A DNA stretch of 24,084 bases, taken from contig DPGD01000023.1 of the NCBI GenBank assembly GCA_003522145.1, positions 106,535-130,618 of the forward strand, read 5' to 3'. The position numbers were made by a program, and so were the translations under genes. The stretch comes from Clostridiales bacterium. GTDB taxonomy: Bacteria; Bacillota; Clostridia; Oscillospirales; CAG-272. Under the pieces are notes generated by a model. It did not search any database. It saw only the letters and a list, made by a program, of their open reading frames with translations, and had not been told where the DNA came from. Position 1 is the first letter of the stretch; each line of letters starts with the position of its first letter. Shown one piece after another: positions 8,760-16,743 of the stretch.

Positions 8760-8788
8760 TTGACAATCTGGCAGAATCCGTGTATAAT
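8760..8788 (+). promoter_or_regulatory. Consensus sigma-A promoter of rpsU
   Basis: Perfect TTGACA (8760-8765) and TATAAT (8783-8788) are spaced by 17 bases, giving a short leader to the GTG start at 8831. This is the fully consensus arrangement expected for a highly expressed ribosomal protein gene. Confidence 0.93.
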
Positions 8789-8830
8789 GACTAAAGTGAA
8801 TGTTCTTGCATCACGAAGGGAGGGATAAAA

Positions 8831-9007
8831 GTGGCAGAAATCAGAGTGAAAGAGAACGAGACTCTCGACAGTGCTCTTCGTAGATTCAAGAAGTCTTGTG
8901 CGCGTTCCGGCGTTCTTTCTGAAGTGAAGAAGAGAGAACAGTACGACAAACCCAGCGTGAAGAAAAAGAAGAAATCCGAAGCTGCAAGAAAGCGTAAATT
9001 CAAGTAA
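8831..9007 (+). CDS. rpsU: 30S ribosomal protein S21
   Basis: This short gene starts with GTG and encodes 58 residues. The protein begins (M)AEIRVKENETLDSALRRFKK, has the S21 core CARSGVLSEVKKREQYDKPS, and ends in a basic tail KKKKKSEAARKRKFK. S21 is a small, very basic late-assembling subunit protein near the platform and anti-Shine-Dalgarno end of 16S rRNA. GGGAGGG lies about 6 bases before the GTG. It is transcribed alone from a consensus promoter and closed by two hairpins. Confidence 0.97.
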   Translation: MAEIRVKENETLDSALRRFKKSCARSGVLSEVKKREQYDKPSVKKKKKSEAARKRKFK

Positions 9008-9019
9008 GAACCGAAAAGA

Positions 9020-9048
9020 CCGCAGTCGCCTTGATGACTGCGGTTTTT
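9020..9048 (+). terminator. Intrinsic terminator of rpsU
   Basis: CCGCAGTC (9020-9027) pairs with GACTGCGG (9036-9043), followed by TTTTT, 12 bases after the rpsU stop. Read on the minus strand the same stem is followed by TCTTTTC, so it may also stop asnB transcription. Confidence 0.9.
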
Positions 9049-9053
9049 GTGTG

Positions 9054-9090
9054 AAACCGGGTCGGACGCATTTCGTCAAACCCGGTTTTT
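9054..9090 (+). terminator. Second hairpin between convergent rpsU and asnB
   Basis: AAACCGGGT (9054-9062) pairs with ACCCGGTTT (9080-9088), with an inner GACG/CGTC stem and T residues after it. It backs up the rpsU terminator and sits immediately after the asnB stop codon on the opposite strand. Confidence 0.75.
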
Positions 9091-9095
9091 GCATT

Positions 9096-10673
9096 TTATG
9101 TTCCGCTTTCGCCGTAGTTGGAAAGAACTCTGGCAGAGGGGTCGTTCACATCACAGCCTTCCCAGTTTTTGTTGGGCATCCAAAAGCCGGGAATCATGCC
9201 GGCCTGTCCCGGATACAGTTCCTCAAAGATTTCTCTGTAAAGAAGAGATTCCTTGGTAAAGGGGGGAACATCGTCGTATTTCCGGCACTTTTGGACAAAT
9301 TCCCCATCTGTATAGAGACTTTCGGCATATTCCTTTAAGTCGTCCACCATAGAGTGTCCCACCGCATCGGAGAAGGCGGCCTTTTCTCTGTACAGAATGC
9401 TTTGAGGCAGATAATCCCCTTCAAAGGCATGACGCAGCAGGTACTTTCCCTTATGGTAGGTGTTCATTTTCAGTTTAGGGTCTACAGACATCACATACTG
9501 GATAAAATCCAGATCGCCGAAGGGTACCCGTGCCTCTAAGGAGCAGGAGGAAATACAGCGGTCAGCCCGGAGAACATCATAGGTGTGCAGTTCTCTTATC
9601 CGTTTTTCCGATTCTTTTTGAAATTCCTCGGCACTGGGCGCAAAGTCGGTGTATTTGTAGCCGAACAGCTCATCGGAGATTTCTCCGGTCAGAAGAACTC
9701 TGCGGTCGGTATGTTGATGGATCCACCGGCAGAGCAGATACATGCCCATGCTTGCCCGGATGGTGGTGATGTCGAAGGTGCCTAAAATTCCGATCACTTC
9801 TCTTAAAGAGGACAGAACCTGTTCTCTTGTCATATAGACTTCCGTATGCTCACTGCCGATGTAGTCCGCCACCTCTTTGGCATATTTCAAATCAATGGCA
9901 TCCTTTTCCATGCCGATGGCAAAGGTGCGGATCGGCTTTTGGCTTTCCCTTGCGGCAATGGCGCAGACCAGAGAAGAATCCAGGCCTCCGGAAAGCAGGA
10001 AGCCCACCGGAGCATCGGCCACCAAGCGTTTCCGGACACCTGCGACCAGCTTTTCCCGAATGTTCCGGCAGACGGTTTCAAGGTCGTCGCGGCAAACGGT
10101 ATACACCTTGGTCATATCCCGGTAGCAGACAAATTTTCCGTCCTTATAGAAATGCCCCGGAGGAAAGGGCAGAATGCGGGCGCACAAGCCCACCAAGCTC
10201 CTCGGCTCGCTGGCAAAAAGGATGGTTCCTTTGGAGTCGTAGCCGTAGTAGAGAGGGCGGATACCGATGGGGTCTCTTGCGGCGATGTATTCACCGGTGC
10301 TCCCGTCAAAAAGAATCAGGGCAAATTCGGCGTCCAGCATTTTGAACATTCCGGTACCGTATTCCCTGTAAAGGGGCAGAAGGACCTCGCAGTCCGAACC
10401 GCTTCGGAAGGTGTATTTGGAGGCAAGGGCCTCCTTGATTTTTTCGTAGCCGTAGATTTCGCCGTTGCAGACGGCATAGCTTCCGTCCAGCTCAAAGGGC
10501 TGCATTCCTTCGGGAGAAAGCCCCATAATTGCCAGACGGTGAAAGCCCAAAAGTCCTTTTCCGGTATCGAGAATGCGGGTGTCATCCGGACCCCGTTGTA
10601 CCGTTTTTTCAAAATGCCTTTGGAATTCGTCAAAAGAGGCACAGCTGCCGCAATATCCCATAATCGAACACAT
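9096..10673 (-). CDS. asnB: Asparagine synthetase, glutamine-hydrolysing
   Basis: This 525-residue enzyme makes asparagine from aspartate, ATP and glutamine. The N-terminal class II glutamine amidotransferase domain starts MCSIMGYCG with the nucleophile Cys2, and has the family's FHRLAIMG and CNGEIYGYE segments. The C-terminal synthetase domain has the pyrophosphatase loop SGGLDSS (residues 228-234) and a later EARVPFGD stretch typical of AsnB. GAGGA precedes the ATG by about 7 bases. It is a single-gene unit on the minus strand, convergent with rpsU. The leader upstream reads as an asparagine-specific T-box, so expression should rise when tRNA-Asn is uncharged; the leader and the enzyme support each other's assignment. 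Confidence 0.96.
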   Translation of the reverse strand: MCSIMGYCGSCASFDEFQRHFEKTVQRGPDDTRILDTGKGLLGFHRLAIMGLSPEGMQPFELDGSYAVCNGEIYGYEKIKEALASKYTFRSGSDCEVLLPLYREYGTGMFKMLDAEFALILFDGSTGEYIAARDPIGIRPLYYGYDSKGTILFASEPRSLVGLCARILPFPPGHFYKDGKFVCYRDMTKVYTVCRDDLETVCRNIREKLVAGVRKRLVADAPVGFLLSGGLDSSLVCAIAARESQKPIRTFAIGMEKDAIDLKYAKEVADYIGSEHTEVYMTREQVLSSLREVIGILGTFDITTIRASMGMYLLCRWIHQHTDRRVLLTGEISDELFGYKYTDFAPSAEEFQKESEKRIRELHTYDVLRADRCISSCSLEARVPFGDLDFIQYVMSVDPKLKMNTYHKGKYLLRHAFEGDYLPQSILYREKAAFSDAVGHSMVDDLKEYAESLYTDGEFVQKCRKYDDVPPFTKESLLYREIFEELYPGQAGMIPGFWMPNKNWEGCDVNDPSARVLSNYGESGT

Positions 10674-10707
10674 GATAAAATCCTCATTTCAATTTTATTC
10701 AGCATCC

Positions 10708-10924
10708 GATAGGGCAAGTGCCGACTCGCTGTGCCACCTATCTTTTTTCTCTTTTCAGCTTCCAACAAAGCCTTGCCTTTTTAACGGGGGCAACCGACTC
10801 GCTTACTGGGCATGGAATGCCGTTGGGCTTGCGGCTCGCCGGGTGTTCTTTCCTACTGCTCCTTGTTGCGGCTCTCACCATCCCGCATTCGCTTTCACCG
10901 GTGTGCAACAGTACTTTTCCCGAC
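10708..10924 (-). promoter_or_regulatory. T-box leader responding to tRNA-Asn, upstream of asnB
   Basis: Read on the minus strand, Stem I opens with GTCGGG (10924-10919) pairing with CCCGGC (10843-10838). It encloses a specifier loop with AGTA on the 5' side and GAACA on the 3' side; the specifier AAC (10847-10845) is an asparagine codon. A terminal hairpin holds GATGGTGAGAG. Downstream, AGGTGGCACAGCGAG resembles the T-box consensus AGGGTGGNACCGCG, and sits in an antiterminator closed by GATAGG and CCTATC (10742-10708). Its TGGC bulge (10736-10733) can pair with the GCCA 3' end of tRNA-Asn. I see no clear terminator with a T run after it, so the mechanism could be translational. This was folded by eye. 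Confidence 0.82.
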
Positions 10925-11099
10925 TCAAACGCCTTTGAATATCTGAATTTACAGAAGAAATCCTTCTGCGGTCATCTCGGGAAACGAAAATCCGCTCCTC
11001 TCCAAACCTGCGCACAGTCTGCAGAAAAGGAAGCGCTCCCGAAAAAGAAAAACGCCGTCAAAGAGTTCCCTCAAAGACGCCGTTGCCTTTTATAGATAC

Positions 11100-11127
11100 A
11101 GTATAAACAAAAAATTCCATTTGTCAA
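11100..11127 (-). promoter_or_regulatory. Sigma-A promoter of the asnB T-box transcript
   Basis: On the minus strand TTGACA (11127-11122) and TATACT (11105-11100) are spaced by 16 bases. The transcript would carry a leader of over 400 bases before asnB, including about 170 bases upstream of T-box Stem I that hold smaller hairpins such as CAGAAG/CTTCTG but no gene. Confidence 0.85.
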
Positions 11128-11217
11128 GAGAAGTTTTTAAAAATTCAGAATTTTTGGAAAAAATCCGAAAAACAGATTCCGATCTTTGTTTATTGCCGTT
11201 GAAATTCACAAAAAGCC

Positions 11218-11245
11218 TTGACTTTTTCATGTTCACCTGTATAAT
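11218..11245 (+). promoter_or_regulatory. Sigma-A promoter of the alpha-mannosidase gene
   Basis: TTGACT (11218-11223) and TATAAT (11240-11245) are spaced by 16 bases, about 70 bases before the start codon at 11315. It is divergent from the asnB promoter roughly 90 bases away. Confidence 0.85.
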
Positions 11246-11314
11246 GGGGACGAAGGGACCTCCCACTGCCTTGGAGAAGAAAGGCTGTCGGGGAGGAAAA
11301 AAGGGGGGAAAAAT

Positions 11315-14101
11315 ATGAATATCACGACCATTCTGAAAAAGCTGTCGGCATACAAAGGCAGTGTATACGGCGAGCGGGCGTATGCGGAAATGCTTTTCCT
11401 GTCGTCCATTTCGCAAAACGAACAGAACAAATACGATGCCATGTTTTTGGATGCGGGAGAAAAGCTGCTTGCAAGGTGCCAAAGGGAGGGCAGTCTGACC
11501 GCAGGGGCCTTGGAGGACCTTGAAGAGAGCCTGAAAAGCCTTGAAAAAGAAGCCAAAAAGTATACGGTTCATGCAGTGGGTCATGCCCATATCGACATGA
11601 ACTGGACCTGGGGATACCACGAAACGGTGGCCACGACCTTGGAAACCTTCCGGACGGTCCTGCGGCTGATGGACGAATACCCGGAATTTGTGTTTGCACA
11701 ATCCCAGGTGTCCACCTACCAGATTGTCGAAAAATATGAGCCGGAAATGCTTGAGGAGATCGGGCGGCGGATCCGGGAGGGTCGTTGGGAGGTCATTGCC
11801 TCCACTTGGGTAGAGGGCGACAAGAACCTTTCCTCCGGCGAAGCCCAGAACCGGCAGATCCTCTATGCAAAAAGGTATTTGCAAAAGACCTTTGGGATTC
11901 CCTTTGAACAGATGAACCTGGATTTTGAGCCGGACACCTTCGGGCACCATATTTTCGAGCCGGAGGTGCTTCTGTCCGCCGGAGTGACCAGACTTTACCA
12001 TTGCAGAGGTTGCGAGCGGAGGGGAATGTACCGTTGGAGAGCCCCTTCCGGCAAAGAGCTGTTTGTCTATCAGGAACCCAAGTGGTACTTGGCGGAGGTA
12101 ACTGCGGATACGGTGGCAGACCTTCCCAGAACCGTCTGCGGGGCCATTGCAAAGGAGCAGAGGGACTTTCTCTTTGTGTACGGTGTGGGCGATCATGGCG
12201 GCGGACCCACCCGAAGAGACCTTGAGAGACTGCAGAAGATGAATGAATGGCGGCTGTTCCCGGAGATCCGGTTTGATACCTATCGGAATTTCTTAGACAA
12301 GATGGAACAGTATATCGACCGTTTTCCGGTTTATGAGGGCGAAGCCAACTTCATTTTTGACGGATGCTACACCACCCAGAGCCGGCTGAAGATGGCAAAC
12401 AGACTGTCTGAAAACCGTTTGGGCGAAACAGAGGTTTTGGAAGCCCTTTCCGGCAAGGGCGAGGAAAAGCCTTCAGTGCTTCTGGAAGAGTCCTGGCACA
12501 ATGCGCTTTTCGGCCAGTTCCACGATATTCTGCCCGGTTCCTGTGTGGTGGAATCGAGAGAATGGTCTATGGGTCGGTTTCAGGACACGCTTGCCGCCGC
12601 CAACACGGTGGCGAACCGGGCGTTGCGCCGTCTGACCGATCAGATAAACACCGAAAGTCTGCCCTTTGACGAAACGCTTCCGGGCATTTCCGAGGGTGCC
12701 GGAGTGGGCAGCGGCACCGACCGGCGTAGTTTTTTCACCTTCAGCGTGACCGAGCGGGGAAGAGGAAAAACAAGAGTCTGGCAGATCTTCAACACCACGG
12801 CCTATGAGCGCACCGAATGTGTGGAATTAAAGGTCTGGGACTATCCGGGAGATCTAAACAATACGGTTCTTCGGGACGAAGAGGGCAGGGAGTATGCCTT
12901 CGATATTCTGGAACGGCAAACCGGCTTCTGGCATCTGCATACCTACGCCAAAATCTGTGCTCAGGTGACCGTTCCGCCTTTCGGCTACAGCACCCTGATC
13001 TTTTCGGAGCGGGAGGAGTATCCGGAACAGAGGACCGGTTACTACAAGGACGCCGGCGGATGTGTGATGAAGGATATGGGAGATTTTCCCTATGTTCTGG
13101 AGAATGATCGGATTTCCTGCACCTTCGATTCGCTGACCCTGATGCTGATTTCCGTAAAGGAAAAGGACACCGGAAGAGAACTGATCGACTCTCCCACAGG
13201 CTATTTCCGCTTTGTGCGGGAGGATGCCCGGAAGGGCATGACTGCTTGGGTGTTGGGCAAGGAAATTTCTTCGGAGAATCTGAACGAGACAAGGACGGTG
13301 AAGGTCACTTCTTATCTCAGAAGAGCCAATAGGGCGGAGTTGAATTATACTCTTTCCTTCGAGCGTTCCACTCTTCGGGTTTCGGTAAAGCTGGATAAAG
13401 GAAGCAGACAACTGGAATATCTTTTGGAATGCGACTGGATGGAAGCGGGCGAACGGGGAGAGGGTATTCCGGCCCTGATCTTCGTTCTGGAGCCCGGGTA
13501 TGCGGTGCAGTCCTATCGGTACCAGGCAGGCTCGGGAAGCATCGTGCGGAGCGAACTGCCTCACGATGTGCCCTCTATCGGAAGCATGGAACTGCTTCCG
13601 GAGGGTGCGGACAGCTTTTTGCAGGTGTTCAGCAATTGCAAGTACGGCTTCCGGGGCTGGAAAAACAGAGGGGAACTTCGGTTGCTCAACAGCGGTTTCG
13701 ACCCCGACCCCTTCCCGGAATTGGGCAGACACTATATAGACCTGATGGTGGGTGTGTGCGCTGACAAGGAGGAGGGAGAACGGCAGAGAACCGCTCACGC
13801 CCATCCGCTGATCGCCTTCAGCGCCTGCCGTCACGGTGGAACTCTGCCTTTGAAGGGCTCGCTCTTCCATTATAACGGCCGCTCCACGGTCACTGCGCTG
13901 AAATCGGGAGAGGAGGGAGGCATCGTCCTGCGGCTCTTCAATGACAGTGCCGAGCCGGATTCCGTTTCCATAACTCCCCTTGAAGAAAAGGTCTTTGTGG
14001 CCGATACCAACGAAACGCCCAAGGAGGAATTGCCTGTCCGGAACGGACTTGTGGAAACGGTGGTGGAACCTTACGCCTATCTCACCCTGCTGTTCCGCTG
14101 A
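11315..14101 (+). CDS. Alpha-mannosidase, glycoside hydrolase family 38
   Basis: This 928-residue retaining glycosidase should remove alpha-linked mannose from glycan fragments. The catalytic domain carries GHAHIDMNWTWGYHET with zinc ligands H92 and D94, the nucleophile D207 in DFEPDTFGHH, the GVGDHGGGPTRRD loop, and the third zinc-ligand region FHDILPGSC (H403). The middle and C-terminal beta-rich domains follow, as in bacterial cytoplasmic GH38 enzymes. The first 80 or so residues are a helical leader typical of this subgroup. No signal peptide is seen, so it probably acts in the cytoplasm on imported oligosaccharides. The ATG follows AGGGGGGAAAAAT. No sugar transporter or regulator adjoins it, so the natural substrate is open. 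Confidence 0.94.
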   Translation: MNITTILKKLSAYKGSVYGERAYAEMLFLSSISQNEQNKYDAMFLDAGEKLLARCQREGSLTAGALEDLEESLKSLEKEAKKYTVHAVGHAHIDMNWTWGYHETVATTLETFRTVLRLMDEYPEFVFAQSQVSTYQIVEKYEPEMLEEIGRRIREGRWEVIASTWVEGDKNLSSGEAQNRQILYAKRYLQKTFGIPFEQMNLDFEPDTFGHHIFEPEVLLSAGVTRLYHCRGCERRGMYRWRAPSGKELFVYQEPKWYLAEVTADTVADLPRTVCGAIAKEQRDFLFVYGVGDHGGGPTRRDLERLQKMNEWRLFPEIRFDTYRNFLDKMEQYIDRFPVYEGEANFIFDGCYTTQSRLKMANRLSENRLGETEVLEALSGKGEEKPSVLLEESWHNALFGQFHDILPGSCVVESREWSMGRFQDTLAAANTVANRALRRLTDQINTESLPFDETLPGISEGAGVGSGTDRRSFFTFSVTERGRGKTRVWQIFNTTAYERTECVELKVWDYPGDLNNTVLRDEEGREYAFDILERQTGFWHLHTYAKICAQVTVPPFGYSTLIFSEREEYPEQRTGYYKDAGGCVMKDMGDFPYVLENDRISCTFDSLTLMLISVKEKDTGRELIDSPTGYFRFVREDARKGMTAWVLGKEISSENLNETRTVKVTSYLRRANRAELNYTLSFERSTLRVSVKLDKGSRQLEYLLECDWMEAGERGEGIPALIFVLEPGYAVQSYRYQAGSGSIVRSELPHDVPSIGSMELLPEGADSFLQVFSNCKYGFRGWKNRGELRLLNSGFDPDPFPELGRHYIDLMVGVCADKEEGERQRTAHAHPLIAFSACRHGGTLPLKGSLFHYNGRSTVTALKSGEEGGIVLRLFNDSAEPDSVSITPLEEKVFVADTNETPKEELPVRNGLVETVVEPYAYLTLLFR

Positions 14102-14139
14102 TTCTTTGGCAGAGGGAACTTCTATTCCAATGGCAAAAA

Positions 14140-14177
14140 GGGCTTTGACCGATGCTATTCGGCATCGGTCAAAGCCC
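14140..14177 (+). terminator. Long hairpin after the alpha-mannosidase gene
   Basis: A perfect 16-bp stem (14140-14155 with 14162-14177) has a TATTCG loop. The following sequence CTGGATTTTG is only weakly T-rich, so it may act together with the next hairpin at 14209. Confidence 0.7.
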
Positions 14178-14208
14178 CTGGATTTTGTGAAAATGAATAG
14201 TGATATGT

Positions 14209-14242
14209 AAAAATCCCGAACGCTGACGCATTCGGGATTTTT
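14209..14242. terminator. Bidirectional terminator between mannosidase and tRNA-Lys
   Basis: AAAAATCCCGAA (14209-14220) pairs with TTCGGGATTTTT (14231-14242), giving A/T runs on both sides, so it can terminate transcription from either direction. On the minus strand it follows the tRNA-Lys CCA end directly. Confidence 0.88.
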
Positions 14243-14317
14243 GGTGCTCCATCGGAGACTCGAACTCCGGACACCTTGATTAAAAGTCAAGTGCTCTACC
14301 GTCTGAGCTAATGGGGC
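14242..14317 (-). tRNA. tRNA-Lys (anticodon TTT)
   Basis: Read on the minus strand it folds into a 76-base cloverleaf with encoded CCA. The D arm is GCTC/GAGC, the anticodon arm CTTGA-CTTTTAA-TCAAG gives anticodon TTT, and the T arm is CGGAG-TTCGAGT-CTCCG. The acceptor stem GCCCCAT/ATGGAGC has one mismatch, C3 against A70 (positions 14315 and 14248). It has a good promoter of its own and a terminator right after CCA. Confidence 0.93.
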
Positions 14318-14334
14318 AACCTGGCGACCCCCAT

Positions 14335-14363
14335 ATCATACCATATACTCGTTGAATTGTCAA
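14335..14363 (-). promoter_or_regulatory. Sigma-A promoter of tRNA-Lys
   Basis: On the minus strand TTGACA (14363-14358) and TATGAT (14340-14335) are spaced by 17 bases, placing the transcription start just upstream of the tRNA. It lies about 30 bases after the topB stop codon. Confidence 0.88.
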
Positions 14364-14394
14364 GCATTTTTTCAAAAAAGTTTGGAAGAGGCTT

Positions 14395-16719
14395 TTATGA
14401 TCCTGAAAGAATACGGGGAAGATCCCGGTCGGTTACAGTCGTTCCGTTATTCTGAAAGGGAATCCGGAAGTCGCAGCCCTCCTTGTATCCGGAACAGCCG
14501 TAGGCGGTTTTCCCTTTGATCAGCCGTTTTCCGCATTTGGGACAGGAAAAAGGAGGGGCAGACGGCTGCTTTCCCACGGCTTTGGGTGAGTTCCCGGTGC
14601 CGAAATCAAAAACCACCTTTCCTTCTTCGTCCAGACGGAGTGCGGCGGAAAAATCCCGATCGGTTTTCTTGGAGTGAAAGCCCTCCAGAATGCCGGTTTT
14701 TTTCTTCGTGAGCAGCTCTTGGGCCAAGTCTATATTGATCGCCCTGCCGCAGAGATAGGTGGGAATAGAGAATTTACAGCCCTTTTCCTTGTAGCCTTCA
14801 CAGCCGTAGAAGCTGCGTTTCCTTTTGACCGGTGAAGCGCAGAGGGGACAAGCACCGATCTCGTCTCCAAAACAGCCGATGTTGCTCTCTTCCTTTCCCC
14901 GGTCAAATACCGCCCGGATCTGGGCCTTGGCCAATTCCACGCTGTCGTTTACCGTGATTTTTCCGTGATATACCTGCTTCAGGGCCTTGCCCAAATCGCT
15001 TGTTTTGTATTTGTCCATGGAAATCTGCATCCGGTCTAAGGATTCAATGAAGAATTCTCCTTCCGGAAGAATGGTGTACACATCCTTTTTCAGGGCAATA
15101 TACCGGCTTTTGATGGCATTTTCGATAATGCCGGTTCGGGTCGCTTCGGTACCCAGCTCTAAGCCTTCAAAAATAGCTTTGTAATCCTCGGTGTCATCCT
15201 CGTTTTCCCCTTCGGACTGTTCCTTTGCGGCAGCCTTTTCCTCTTTAAAGGGATTTTTCAGATAGTTGTTCAGCGTTTCAATCGTATAGTGTTTGGGGGG
15301 AGAGGTTTCCCTTTCAACCGGTTTGAAGTCGATCGTTACCGCATCTCCCTTTTGCAGCTTTGGGAGTAGCTTATCCTTTCCCTGCCGGTCGTCGTATTTG
15401 GTCCAGCCCGGTTCCTCAATGATCATGCCCTTTAAGGTGAAGCTCTCCAATTCTCCCACATCAATGACGATTTCCGATTTGGTAACCACGCATGGCTCAC
15501 TGCAGAAAACGGCAATGAAGCGGCGGAAGACCGTGCTGTATACCTGTTTTTCTTTTTCTCCAAGGCTGTGTACATCGGGAATTTTGTAGGTGGGCGTCAG
15601 AGCAGAGTGGGATTCGATCTTGCTGTCGTCAAAAATGGTTTTGTCGTCCTTGAACATCACCGGATATTTCAGCTTCCGGCAGGCGTTCAGAATTTCCTTC
15701 ACCTTGTCCTTTTCGGCGCTGGCGAGATATTCGGAGTTGGTGCGGGGATAGGTCAGATATCCCTGCTCGTAGAGCCGCTGGATGATCTCCAGAGACTCAT
15801 TCATGGGCATTTTGTATTTTTTACCAAGAACATTCTGCAATTTGGAAAGGGAATAGAGCTTTCCCGGAAAAAGCTTGTCCTTCTTTTTCTTCACCGAGCG
15901 CACCACCGCTCCGGTTTCGTTGTATTTCCGGCAAAGGGCCTCTGCCTTTTCCTTTTCGTTTTCCTCAAAACGGTTTTTGGAAAGAAGCTCCACCGTTTCG
16001 CCGTTGGTCACTTCTTTGCTGGAAAGAGCCAGATATTTTCCCGGAACAAAATTGCGGATGGTCATATCCCGCTCGTAAATCGCCCGGACAATGGGCGCAA
16101 TGACTCTGCCCACACGCAGAAGCACGCCGGTACGCAGAGTGGCGTAGCGGGTAAGATTCACGCCGTAAAGCCAGTCGATATAGGTGCGGGCAAAGCCCTC
16201 GTTGGCCAAGAGGTCATAGTCCTTTTCATCTTTCAGGTTCGCAAGGGCGGCCTTCACGGTTTGGGGAGTCTGGTCGGGCAGCCAGAGGCGCTTTAGTTTT
16301 TTGCTTCCGGCGTTTTCAAAGCCCTTCAATGCGTTTTCAATGCAGAGGCGAATAATGATCTCGCCCTCTCTGTCAGCGTCCCCGGCGTTTACAATGGTGT
16401 CCACATCCGGCCGCAGACAGAGCGTTTTCAGGAGCTGAAACTGCTTTTTTACCCCCTCGTCCTCCTGTCCTTTTTCCTTCTTGCGCAATTCAAAAAGAAA
16501 TTTATCGGGAAAGCAGGGCAGGTTGTCCAAAGACCAGCGTCCGTCGGGACGGGGGGAGGGGCAATAGGCTTCAATATCGCACAGGGAAAAAAGATGCCCG
16601 AAGGCCCAGCTGATTAGGTATCCGTTGCCCTCCAGATAGCCGTCCCGTTTCTGCATGGTTCCGATGCCCGCCGCAATGTTTCGTCCTAAGCTCGGCTTTT
16701 CTGCAATAATCAAAATCAT
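14395..16719 (-). CDS. topB: DNA topoisomerase III (type IA)
   Basis: This 774-residue enzyme cuts and passes single DNA strands, resolving precatenanes and recombination intermediates. It starts MILIIAEKPSLGRNIAAGIG with the Toprim glutamate E7, and has the metal-binding motif DADREGE (D114, D116, E118). The catalytic tyrosine is Y324 in YLTYPRTNSEYL. The C-terminal part carries two zinc-ribbon modules, CPLCASPVKRKRSFYGCEGY and CPKCGKRLIKGKTAYGCSGY, each ending in K/D-F-x-IP. CAGGAG precedes the ATG. It lies 24 bases downstream of an XRE-type regulator gene on the same strand and is probably co-transcribed. Topoisomerase III genes also occur on conjugative elements, but no transfer genes are visible here, so a chromosomal role is assumed. 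Confidence 0.95.
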   Translation of the reverse strand: MILIIAEKPSLGRNIAAGIGTMQKRDGYLEGNGYLISWAFGHLFSLCDIEAYCPSPRPDGRWSLDNLPCFPDKFLFELRKKEKGQEDEGVKKQFQLLKTLCLRPDVDTIVNAGDADREGEIIIRLCIENALKGFENAGSKKLKRLWLPDQTPQTVKAALANLKDEKDYDLLANEGFARTYIDWLYGVNLTRYATLRTGVLLRVGRVIAPIVRAIYERDMTIRNFVPGKYLALSSKEVTNGETVELLSKNRFEENEKEKAEALCRKYNETGAVVRSVKKKKDKLFPGKLYSLSKLQNVLGKKYKMPMNESLEIIQRLYEQGYLTYPRTNSEYLASAEKDKVKEILNACRKLKYPVMFKDDKTIFDDSKIESHSALTPTYKIPDVHSLGEKEKQVYSTVFRRFIAVFCSEPCVVTKSEIVIDVGELESFTLKGMIIEEPGWTKYDDRQGKDKLLPKLQKGDAVTIDFKPVERETSPPKHYTIETLNNYLKNPFKEEKAAAKEQSEGENEDDTEDYKAIFEGLELGTEATRTGIIENAIKSRYIALKKDVYTILPEGEFFIESLDRMQISMDKYKTSDLGKALKQVYHGKITVNDSVELAKAQIRAVFDRGKEESNIGCFGDEIGACPLCASPVKRKRSFYGCEGYKEKGCKFSIPTYLCGRAINIDLAQELLTKKKTGILEGFHSKKTDRDFSAALRLDEEGKVVFDFGTGNSPKAVGKQPSAPPFSCPKCGKRLIKGKTAYGCSGYKEGCDFRIPFQNNGTTVTDRDLPRILSGS

Positions 16720-16743
16720 AAAATACTCCTGAGGTTTGGAAAA

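Noticed and set aside
9846..10712. 288-codon plus-strand open frame opposite asnB
   Set aside because: Shadow of asnB on the other strand; no family resemblance and it would run into the T-box leader.
11090..12196. 368-codon minus-strand open frame over the start of the mannosidase gene
   Set aside because: Antisense to conserved GH38 catalytic motifs, and its product resembles nothing.
12854..14290. 478-codon minus-strand open frame over the mannosidase C-terminus
   Set aside because: It would begin inside the tRNA-Lys gene, has no ribosome binding site and is antisense to a firm gene.
15568..16296. 242-codon plus-strand open frame opposite topB
   Set aside because: Antisense to topoisomerase catalytic motifs; composition-driven open frame.
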